Part shown: piece by piece, positions 17,819-24,660 of the stretch
How positions within the stretch are numbered: the first letter of the stretch is position 1
Layout of the letters: each line of letters begins with the position of its first letter
DNA from: SCTD01 sp963784675
Lineage (GTDB): Bacteria > Actinomycetota > Actinomycetes > Mycobacteriales > SCTD01
Assembly: GCA_963784675.1 (NCBI GenBank)
Contig: CAWASE010000019.1
Location: 620,001-684,000, forward strand
Length of the DNA: 64,000 nucleotides
Reading direction: 5' to 3'
Program-made: the position numbers and the translations under genes
Notes under the pieces: generated by a model
What the model saw: the letters and a program-made list of their open reading frames with translations, nothing else
Told to the model about the DNA's origin: nothing
Databases searched by the model: none

Positions 17819-17832
17819 TAGAACACGTTCTC
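17819..17832. promoter_or_regulatory. KstR-type operator between ipdF and marR
   Basis: The 14-mer TAGAACACGTTCTC carries the same AGAAC-AC-GTTCT core as the site at 6691 and fits the KstR consensus except for the final base. It lies 34 bp upstream of the ipdF start and 45 bp upstream of the marR-like start, so it can govern the whole ipdF-to-echA20 operon. Function is inferred from motif and location. Confidence 0.65.
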
Positions 17833-17841
17833 GTCGACTAC

Positions 17842-17858
17842 TTGCGTAGCGTATGCAT
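17842..17858. promoter_or_regulatory. Imperfect inverted repeat, possible MarR operator
   Basis: TTGCGTA-GCG-TATGCAT pairs 5 of 7 positions around a 3-bp centre. TTGC...GCAA-like repeats of this size are common MarR-family targets. It lies 19 bp upstream of the marR-like start and next to the KstR-type site, as expected for autoregulation plus control of ipdF. Confidence 0.4.
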
Positions 17859-17876
17859 CCGTAGCACCCTGGGGGC

Positions 17877-18359
17877 GTGGCCACGGACCCGAGCCTGAGC
17901 GCCCTCGCCGCAGCGCTCAACGACCTGTACCGGTTGTCGGGGTCTGCGCGCTTCCACGCCGAGACGGTCGCGGCCACCGGCGTGCCCGTCACCCGCAGCG
18001 GTCTGCGGTTCCTGTCGTTGGTCGCCGACGCGGGACCGGTGTCGGCCACCCGGCTCGCCCAGGGCCTCGACCTCTCCCAGCCCACGGCGAGCCGGGTGCT
18101 GCAACAGCTCGAGGCCGCTGGACTGGTGGCCCGCCAGGCCTCCAGCAGCGACGGCCGCGTCTCGCTCTACCGGGTCACGGCGCAAGGACGCCGAGGCGCT
18201 GGCGAAGGTGCACGCGTTCCACGTCGCCAGCTGGCGGAGGCGCTGGACGACGTCGATGCCGAGCGCCGCGGCGCGCTGGCCGGCGCCGTCACCGAGCTGG
18301 TCGGGGCACCTGCACCGGGAGAACGCGACCGTCGCTCGCCGTCCGGCGTATCCGCCTGA
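17877..18359 (+). CDS. MarR-family transcriptional regulator (frameshifted)
   Basis: Winged-helix regulator of about 155 residues. The recognition segment is clear: PVTRSGLRFLSLVADAGPVS, ATRLAQGLDLSQPTASRVLQ, QLEAAGLVARQASSSDGRVS and LYRVTAQG. After base 18,190 one extra base breaks the frame; the next frame gives LAKVHAFHV, and a second change restores LAEALDDVDAERRGALAGAV. The true end is uncertain; 18359 is the stop in the first frame. The gene is divergent from the ipdF operon and runs toward kshA. A steroid- or HIP-CoA-responsive repressor is a reasonable inference. In mycobacteria the corresponding regulators (KstR, KstR2) are TetR-family, so a MarR here is unusual. Confidence 0.7.
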   Translation: MATDPSLSALAAALNDLYRLSGSARFHAETVAATGVPVTRSGLRFLSLVADAGPVSATRLAQGLDLSQPTASRVLQQLEAAGLVARQASSSDGRVSLYRVTAQGRRGAGEGARVPRRQLAEALDDVDAERRGALAGAVTELVGAPAPGERDRRSPSGVSA

Positions 18360-18412
18360 TCCTCTCGTCCCGCACGCTCGAGAACGTCCCGCGACCGGAG
18401 CAGGAGCACCGC

Positions 18413-19605
18413 ATGAGCGTCGACGACCGACCAGGTCCGCCAGATCGACCGGGCACGCACCCGACCCGGTACGCGCGTGGCTGGCACTGCCTCGGCCTGG
18501 CGGGCGAGCTTCGCCGACGGCGCACCGCACGCGGTCGAGGCGTTCGGCACGAAGCTCGTCGTCTGGCAGGGCGCGAACGGCGCGCTCAACGCGCTCGACG
18601 GCGTACTGCCGGCACATGGGCGGCGACCTGTCGCGGGGCACGGTGCAGGGCGACGAGCATCGCCTGCCCGTTCCACGGCTGGCGCTGGGGCGGCGACGGC
18701 AGGTGCCAGCAGATCCCGTACGCCCGCCGCATCCCGCCGCGGGCGCGCACCCGGACCTGGCCGGTGCTCGTGCAGAACGGCCACCTGTTCGTCTGGCACG
18801 ACCCGGAGGGCCAGGCGCCGCCGGAGGACGTGACGATCCCCGACGTTCGAGGGCTACGACAGCGGCGAGTGGACCTCGTGGACGTGGGAGCTCGATCCTC
18901 GTCGAGAACAGCCACTCGCGCGAGATCATCGACAACATGGTCGACATGGCCCACTTCTTCTACATCCACAAGGGCCTGCCGACGTACTTCAAGAACGTCT
19001 TCGAGGGCCACCTCGCGACGCAGTACTACGCGGGCACGACCTATGAGGCGGCGGCCACGGGCGACGCCATCGAGATCGGGCGTGTTCGAGGGCCAGCAGA
19101 CGCACAGCGACGGCGACCTACTTCGGGCCCAGCTACCTCGTCGACTGGCTGGAGGACGAGTTCAGCGGGATGACGATCGAGTCGATCCTCATCACCACGC
19201 ACTACCCGGTCGTCCGACAACAGCTTCGTGCTGCAGTACGGGATGATCGTCAAGAAGATCCCGGGGCTGGACGACGACACGATGGCCAAGGATCGCGCGC
19301 AAGATGACCGCGATGATCGGCGAGGGGTTCCAGGGCGACGTCGACATCTGGCGGCACAAGTCGCGCATCGACAACCCGCTGCTCGTGCGAGGAGGACGGC
19401 CCCGTCTACCAGCTGCGCCGCTGGTACGAGCAGTTCTACGTCGACGTCGCCGACGATCGACGCCGGAGATGACCGCAGCGCTTCGAGTTCGAGATCGACA
19501 CCACGCGGGCGGTGCGAGTCGTGGCAGCAGCAGCTCGTCGAGAGGCGCCAAGGCGGCCGGGGCGCCGGTCGCCGGCGCCGGACCACCGCGGCGCCGGCGG
19601 TCTGA
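18413..19605 (+). CDS. kshA: 3-ketosteroid 9-alpha-hydroxylase oxygenase KshA (frameshifted)
   Basis: Terminal Rieske oxygenase that hydroxylates C9 of 3-ketosteroids and so leads to opening of ring B. About 385 residues after repair. The Rieske cluster motif CxH...CxxH is read as YCRHMGGDLSRGTVQGDE then ACPFHGW (18,605-18,680). The mononuclear iron region shows NSHSREIIDNMVDMAHFFYI. Further landmarks are HKGLPTYFKNVFEGHLATQY, FGPSYLVDWLEDEFSGMTIE and IWRHKSRIDNPLL. ATG 18413 has AGGAG 7 bp upstream. At least ten single-base insertions break the frame, for example before TTCGAGGGC at 18,850 and in CCGGTCGTCC near 19,210. KshB follows after one small gene. Confidence 0.85.
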
Positions 19606-19607
19606 GC

Positions 19608-19919
19608 GTGTCCGTGCGCGTCCTGCCCGACCGGCTCACCCCGGACGACGACCGGCCGCTGCAGGAGGTCGCCTGCGGCCGCTGCGCGACGCACGGTGCT
19701 CGTCCGCAAGGCGACCCCGACGCAGACCAGCATCCAGTGGCTGACCGATGCCGGCGTCGGTCTGCGCCGAGCTTGCGGCGCAGCGGGCGGCCGGCCACCA
19801 GACGGCTCGCGTCGCGGGCTGCGAGGCGCTGCGGGCGTCCATCGACGCAGGCGGTCGCCGACGGGCGGCTGGAGATGCTGGACCCGGACGAGCCGGACGA
19901 GCCGGACGTGGGCCGGTGA
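19608..19919 (+). CDS. Small CxxC protein between kshA and kshB (frameshifted)
   Basis: Not recognised with confidence. GTG 19608 is 2 bp after the kshA stop and gives VSVRVLPDRLTPDDDRPLQE, then VACGRCAATVLVRKATPTQT after one repair. It continues SIQWLTDAASVCAELAAQ and LRASIDQAVADGRLEML to the acidic tail DPDEPDEPDVGR, about 103 residues in all. The CGRC pair plus two later cysteines suggest metal binding, but the spacing is not that of a known ferredoxin. The stop overlaps the kshB start (GTGA). Frame changes occur near 19,690, 19,755 and 19,855. A small electron carrier or a stability factor for the hydroxylase is possible but unproven. Confidence 0.5.
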   Translation: MSVRVLPDRLTPDDDRPLQEVACGRCATHGARPQGDPDADQHPVADRCRRRSAPSLRRSGRPATRRLASRAARRCGRPSTQAVADGRLEMLDPDEPDEPDVGR

Positions 19920-20932
19920 GCCGCCCGACCCGGCTGCCGTGCGCGAGGTCGTGCACGAGACGGCCGACGCGCACTCGCTGGTCTTCGACGGCCCGGCGCT
20001 GCCGTACAAGCCCGGGCAGTTCCTCACGCTGCGCATCCCGCAGCGACCGCGGACCGACCGCGCGCTGCTACTCGCTGTCGAGCTCACCGCACGTCGACGA
20101 CCACGCTGCAGGTCACCGTCAAGCGCACGCCGCGACGGCTACGGCTCCAACTGGGTCTGCGACAGCGTCGTGGCCGGGACCGAGCTGGAGGTGCTGCCGC
20201 CGTCGGGGCTGTTCACCCCCAAGGACCTCTCGCGCGACCTGCTGCTGTGCGCCGGCGGCAGCGGCATCACGCCGGTGATGTCGATCCTGAAGAGCGCGCT
20301 CGCCACCGGCACCGGCCGGGTCGTGCTGGTGTACGCCAACCGCGACGAGGCCTCGGTCATCTTCGCCCGGCGCCTCGCGGCCCTGTGCGCCGAGCATCCG
20401 CAGCGGCTGGTGGTGCTGCACTGGCTGGAGTCGGTGCAGGGCCTGCCGTCCACCGGCCAGCTGCTGCGTGCTGGTCCGTCCCTACGGCACGTTCGAGTCC
20501 TTCGTCTGCGGCCCCGGGCCGTTCATGCAGGCCGTGACGGCGGCGTTGGCCGAGCTGCAGGTGTCACCGCGACCGCAGTCCACGTCGGAACGGTTCGTGT
20601 CGCTGACCGGCGACCCGTGGGCCGCACCGGTCGAGGTCGTCAGCGACGGCGGTGCGAGCAGCACCGTGCACGTCGAGCTCGACGGCGAGGCCTCCGAGCA
20701 CGCCTGGCCCAGCGGCAGCAAGCTGCTCGACGTCCTGCTGGCGGCCGGGGCTCGACGCGCCGTACTCCTGCCGACAGGGCAACTGCAGCGCCTGCGGCTG
20801 CACGCTGCTCGAGGGCGAGGTGCGCATGCTGGACGCAACGACGTCCTGGAGCAGGAGGACCTCGACGAGGGCTGGATCCTGGCCTGCCAGGCGGTGCCGA
20901 CCAGCGACGTGGTGAAGGTGTCCTACTCCTGA
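19916..20932 (+). CDS. kshB: 3-ketosteroid 9-alpha-hydroxylase reductase KshB (frameshifted)
   Basis: Ferredoxin-NADH reductase component that feeds electrons to KshA. Domain order: FAD-binding barrel (PYKPGQFLTLRIPQ, then GYGSNWVCD), NAD-binding domain (LLLCAGGSGITPVMSILKSA, YGTFESFVCGPGPFM), and a C-terminal plant-type [2Fe-2S] domain whose cysteines appear in YSCRQGNCSACGCTLLEGEV near 20,765-20,825. About 338 residues. The start is placed at GTG 19916, overlapping the previous stop, though the first codons need one frame repair to join VREVVHETADAHSLVFDG. Other changes are near 20,080, 20,460, 20,755 and 20,840. Context with KshA makes the specific name likely. Confidence 0.82.
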
Positions 20933-20969
20933 TCCGCACCGGAGCTGCCGCCGGGTGACACTGGATCAC

Positions 20970-21392
20970 ATGTCCTCCCGCAGCCTGCTGTCCCGTGCTG
21001 TCCTCGCGTCGCTGCTGGTCGTGCCGCTCGCCGCCTGCGGCAGCGACGACCCGTCGTCGTCGACGGCGGGCGAGCCGGCAGCAGCGGTCGCGCCTGGCGC
21101 CGTGCTCACCGCACGGGTCGGCACGCCGGACAAGCCGGACGCGTTCGAGATCTCGCTGACCGACGTTGCCGGCGCAGCGGTCACCAGCCTGCCCGCAGGG
21201 GAGTACACGGTCGAGGTCGTCGACGAGACGGGCATCCACAACTTCGCGCTGCGCGGACCCGGGGTCGACCAGGCCACCTCGGTCGGCAGGAGCGAGAGCC
21301 CCACGTGGACCGTCACCTTCCGGGCCGGCGAGTACAGCTACGTGTGCGACCCGCACACCTCCAGCATGAGCGGCAGCCTCTCCGTCACCTGA
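20970..21392 (+). CDS. Cupredoxin-like lipoprotein
   Basis: 140-residue exported protein with an N-terminal lipoprotein signal (RAVLASLLVVPLAAC, lipobox LAAC, modified cysteine at residue 23). A C-terminal cupredoxin domain follows. Candidate type-1 copper ligands are His in ETGIHNFALRGPG and the Cys/His/Met cluster in YVCDPHTSSMSG. This pattern matches small blue-copper proteins of the plastocyanin class in actinobacteria. ATG 20970 is preferred; GTG 20955 in frame is an alternative. It begins 37 bp after kshB but is free of frame errors. It could be an outer-face electron carrier or copper-binding protein. Confidence 0.7.
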   Translation: MSSRSLLSRAVLASLLVVPLAACGSDDPSSSTAGEPAAAVAPGAVLTARVGTPDKPDAFEISLTDVAGAAVTSLPAGEYTVEVVDETGIHNFALRGPGVDQATSVGRSESPTWTVTFRAGEYSYVCDPHTSSMSGSLSVT

Positions 21393-21445
21393 GCCGATCG
21401 CGACGCCGCGTCCCTACACTCTCGCGCACGGTCTCTCGGGACCGG

Positions 21446-21538
21446 GGAGGCGTACGCGTTCCTGGTGGGCGCCCCGGTCTTCAACACCGGTGAGGGCGAG
21501 CATCTCGTCCTGGTGGGTTCGATTCCCATCCGCCTCCG
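21446..21538 (+). tRNA. selC: tRNA-Sec (anticodon UCA)
   Basis: The 93-nt sequence begins GGAGGCG and ends CGCCTCCG, forming a perfect 7-bp acceptor stem with G as discriminator. The anticodon arm CCGGT-CTTCAAC-ACCGG has TCA at 21481-21483. A long variable arm (GAGGGCGAGCATCTCGTCC region) and T loop TTCGATTC follow. The extra length and UCA anticodon identify selenocysteine tRNA. CCA is not encoded. selA and selB lie 1.8 kb downstream. Confidence 0.92.
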
Positions 21539-21617
21539 CCGCGCTCCCGGCTGGGTTGCCGTCGTCGACGCGCGGGCAGGGACGGGCCGACAACCGCCCC
21601 AGCCTTGGAGACGACCC

Positions 21618-22121
21618 GTGAGCGACCTGGACATCGACGCCCTGATCCTGTCCGAGCACGAGCTGTTCCGGCGCTCCTTCGCCGAGATCGAGGCCGTGAC
21701 CGACCCGGCCGAGCTCGAGCGACGGTGGACCGAGCTGTTCGACCAGCTCGAGGTGCACGCGTCGGCGGAGGAGAAGATCTTCTACCCGGCGCTGCTCCAG
21801 GACGTCGACGACACCGAGGAAGACACCGAGCACGCGGTCAAGGACCATAACGAGATCCGCCAGACCACGCAGGCCGTGAACGACCACGAGGTCGGCACCG
21901 ACGCCTGGTGGGAGGCTTTCCGTACGGCCCGGGACGCGACCGTCGAGCACCTGGAGGAGGAGGAGCACGATGTGCTGCCGCCCTTCGCCGCCGAGGTCGA
22001 CGACGCGACCCGCAGCGCGCTGGGCGAGGCCTTCCTCGCCTACCGGGACGCCCACGCCGGCGCCGAGGGCCTGTCCGGGAAGGAGAAGGACCCGGAGGCC
22101 TACGTCGAGGCGCACACCTGA
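21618..22121 (+). CDS. Hemerythrin HHE domain protein
   Basis: Intact 167-residue four-helix protein with hemerythrin-type metal ligands: SEHELFRRSFAEIE, VHASAEEKIFYPAL, KDHNEIRQT and HLEEEEHDVLPPF. Such proteins bind a di-iron site and are linked to oxygen, nitric oxide or redox sensing. GTG 21618 has GGAGACGACCC upstream. The C-terminal tail (GLSGKEKDPEAYVEAHT) is a common actinobacterial variant. It lies between tRNA-Sec and an MFS gene on the same strand; the functional link to selenium is unknown. Confidence 0.8.
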   Translation: MSDLDIDALILSEHELFRRSFAEIEAVTDPAELERRWTELFDQLEVHASAEEKIFYPALLQDVDDTEEDTEHAVKDHNEIRQTTQAVNDHEVGTDAWWEAFRTARDATVEHLEEEEHDVLPPFAAEVDDATRSALGEAFLAYRDAHAGAEGLSGKEKDPEAYVEAHT

Positions 22122-22168
22122 CCCGACAGGACCAGGCCGGGGGCCACGACGGCCGTAGCCTGAGCCTG

Positions 22169-23335
22169 ATGGACGCCGCCGAGTCGAACCACTGGCGGCG
22201 CGGCGCGTTCGCGCTGTTCGCCGTCGCGGCCGGTACCAACGTCCCCACCCCGCTGCTGCTGGTCTACCGGGACACGCTCGACCTCAGCCCGGACGTGCTC
22301 ACCGCCGTCTTCGGCTGCTACGCGGCGGGACTCGTCCCGGCGCTGCTGCTGTCGGGCGCTCTGTCGGACCGGCTCGGCCGACGACGGCTGTTCCTGCCCG
22401 CCATGCTGCTGTCGGCGCTGACGTCGCTGCTGCTCATCGCCGCGGCGTCCTCGCTGCCGCTCCTGTTCGCCGGGCGGGCGCTGCAGGGGGCCGTCAGCGG
22501 GCTCGCGTTCAGCGTCGGCAGCGCCTGGGTCGGAGAGCTGTCGCTGGCCGCGGGCGCCGCAGCCGCCGGCCGGCGCGCCGCGGTGGCGATGACCGCCGGT
22601 TTCTCGCTCGGTCCGCTCACCTCCGGGGTGCTGGCCGAGTACGGCCCGGCGCCGACGACCCTGCCGTATCTCTTGCACGTCGCCCTCGTCGCGGTCGGTC
22701 TCGCGGCGACCCGCGGCCTGCCCGAGACCGTCCAGGCCGCGCCGCGGCAGGACCGGGCGGCGCGCGGCCCGCTCGTCGAGCCGGCCGACCGCATCGCGCT
22801 GCTGACCGTCCTCGCGCCGCTGGCCGTGTGCGTCTACGCGTTCCCGTCGATCATCATCTCGGCGGTGCCGCTGCTGGTGGAGACCTCCGCGCCGCCGGTG
22901 CTGCTGACCGGGGTGCTGGCGGGGATCACCCTGGGGGCCGGAGCCCTCGCGGCTCCCCTGCAGCAGCGGCTCGGACGGTGGAGTGCGCTCTGCGCGGCGC
23001 TGCTGGGCGTGCTCGGCTACGCGCTGGTCACCGTCGGGGCCGGTTCGGGCTCGCCGCCGGTGCTGCTCGCCGCCGCGCTGCTGCTGGGGTCCGGCGGCGG
23101 GCTGACGCTCGCCGCCGGCCTCGCGCTGACGAACCGGCTGGCTCGACCGGGCCGCCGCGGCGCGCTCTCCGCGGTGTTCCTGTCGTGCGCCTACCTCGGC
23201 TTCGCCGCGCCCTACCTGACCGCGGTGACCGCAGAGGCGACGTCGGTGCAGGTGCCGCTCGCGGCGGCCGCGGTGCTGTCCGGTCTGCTCGCCCTGCGGC
23301 TGGTGCCGGCGACCCGCCGCGGTCTGACCGTCTGA
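22169..23335 (+). CDS. MFS transporter
   Basis: 388-residue major facilitator protein with about 12 hydrophobic segments. The loop 2-3 signature appears as SGALSDRLGRRRLFLPAM. It starts at ATG 22169 (MDAAESNHWRRGAFALFAVA). The substrate cannot be told; the small size and sequence resemble drug/sugar-type MFS efflux members. It sits between the hemerythrin gene and selA and is probably not part of selenium metabolism. Confidence 0.7.
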   Translation: MDAAESNHWRRGAFALFAVAAGTNVPTPLLLVYRDTLDLSPDVLTAVFGCYAAGLVPALLLSGALSDRLGRRRLFLPAMLLSALTSLLLIAAASSLPLLFAGRALQGAVSGLAFSVGSAWVGELSLAAGAAAAGRRAAVAMTAGFSLGPLTSGVLAEYGPAPTTLPYLLHVALVAVGLAATRGLPETVQAAPRQDRAARGPLVEPADRIALLTVLAPLAVCVYAFPSIIISAVPLLVETSAPPVLLTGVLAGITLGAGALAAPLQQRLGRWSALCAALLGVLGYALVTVGAGSGSPPVLLAAALLLGSGGGLTLAAGLALTNRLARPGRRGALSAVFLSCAYLGFAAPYLTAVTAEATSVQVPLAAAAVLSGLLALRLVPATRRGLTV

Positions 23336-23379
23336 GCCACGGCCGGCCGACGTGCACGCTCGTGGGTAGCGTCGCCGTC

Positions 23380-24660
23380 GTGCCCGACGACCCGCGCAGG
23401 CGCATCCCGCGCACCGACGCCGTGCTGGCCGACCCCCGCCTCGCGGCGGCCGCCCAGCGGCTGGGAGCCGACACGGTGAAGGCTCACGTGCTCGCGGCGC
23501 AGGACCGTGCGCGGGCCGGCGACCTCGCCCCGGAGCAGGTCGCCGACGCGGCCGTCGCGGCGCTGCCGTGCGCGGCCACCACGCTGCGTCCGGTGCTCAA
23601 CGCCACCGGCGTCGTGCTGCACACCAACCTCGGGCGCGCGCCTCTCTCACCCGCAGCCGTGGACGCCGTCACCCGCGCGGCGGGCTATGTCGACGTCGAG
23701 TTCGAGGTCGCGGACGGCACCCGGGCCCGGCGCGGACGCGGCACCCTGGCAGCGCTGCGCGACGCCGTGCCGGACGCCGAAGACGTCCTGGTGGTGAACA
23801 ACGGCGCCGCGGCTCTGGTGCTCGCGACGACCGCCCTGGCCGCCGGTCGAGAGGTCGTGGTGAGTCGGGGCGAGCTGGTCGAGATCGGCGACGGCTTCCG
23901 GCTCCCGGACCTGATCGCCTCGACCGGGGCGCGCCTGCGGGAGGTCGGCACGACCAACCGGACGCACCTGGCCGACTACGCAGACGCCGTCGGTCCGCGC
24001 ACCGGCTGCGTCCTGAAGATCCATCCGAGCAACTTCCGGGTCGAGGGCTTCACCAGCGAGGTCGGCGTCGCCGAGCTCGCCGGTCTCGGCGCACCCGTCG
24101 TCGTCGACATCGGCAGCGGCCTGCTGGCGCCGCACCCGCTGCTGCCGCAGGAGCCGGACGCGCGCACGGCCCTGCGCGCCGGGGCCGCGGTCGTCACGGC
24201 CAGCGGCGACAAGCTGCTGGGCGGACCGCAGGCGGGTCTGCTGCTCGGCGACGCCGAGATCCTCGACCGGCTGCGACGGCACCCGCTGGCCCGCGCGCTG
24301 CGGGTCGACAAGCTGACCCTGGCAGCGCTGGAAGCCACGCTGCGCGGGCCGCGTACGCCGACCTGGGAGGCCCTGACGGCCGACCCGGAGACGCTGCGGC
24401 AACGCTGCGCGGCCGTCGCTCACCAGGTCGGGGGCGACGCGGTGCCCTGCGACGGTGCGGTCGGCGGTGGCGGCGCCCCCGGGCTCGCGCTGCCCGGCTG
24501 GGCCGTCGCGCTGCCGGTGGCCTACGCCGTCGCCCTGCGGGCCGGGGACCCGTGCGTCGTCGGGCGGGTGCAGGACGGCAGGTGCCTGCTCGACCTGCGC
24601 ACCGTCGCGCCCGCTGACGACGCCGTCGTGGTGGCCGCCGTGCTGGCTGCCGCGCGCTGA
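23380..24660 (+). CDS. selA: L-seryl-tRNA(Sec) selenium transferase SelA
   Basis: 426-residue PLP enzyme that converts seryl-tRNA(Sec) to selenocysteyl-tRNA(Sec) with selenophosphate. Characteristic blocks: RPVLNATGVVLHTNLGRAPL, VVNNGAAALVLATTALA, REVVVSRGELVEIGDGFRLP, VGTTNRTHLADY, KIHPSNFRVEGFT and the PLP lysine region VVTASGDKLLGGPQAG. The start GTG 23380 (VPDDPRRRIPRTDAVL) fits the family; GTG 23362 is an in-frame alternative. The stop overlaps the selB start by one base (TGATG). With selB and tRNA-Sec it shows that the organism makes selenoproteins. Confidence 0.92.
   Translation: MPDDPRRRIPRTDAVLADPRLAAAAQRLGADTVKAHVLAAQDRARAGDLAPEQVADAAVAALPCAATTLRPVLNATGVVLHTNLGRAPLSPAAVDAVTRAAGYVDVEFEVADGTRARRGRGTLAALRDAVPDAEDVLVVNNGAAALVLATTALAAGREVVVSRGELVEIGDGFRLPDLIASTGARLREVGTTNRTHLADYADAVGPRTGCVLKIHPSNFRVEGFTSEVGVAELAGLGAPVVVDIGSGLLAPHPLLPQEPDARTALRAGAAVVTASGDKLLGGPQAGLLLGDAEILDRLRRHPLARALRVDKLTLAALEATLRGPRTPTWEALTADPETLRQRCAAVAHQVGGDAVPCDGAVGGGGAPGLALPGWAVALPVAYAVALRAGDPCVVGRVQDGRCLLDLRTVAPADDAVVVAAVLAAAR

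Noticed and set aside
18370..18395. AGAACGT half-site upstream of kshA resembling the KstR-type box
   Set aside because: Only one half matches; the other half (CCCGCG) does not pair, so it is not called an operator.
1..20932. Many long overlapping frames on both strands within the steroid island
   Set aside because: High GC gives long open frames in all phases; only those with recognisable family motifs and consistent codon third-position GC were kept.
1..20932. Treating the island as pseudogenes
   Set aside because: Motifs are preserved across every break, and the breaks are single-base insertions, which fits sequence error better than decay.
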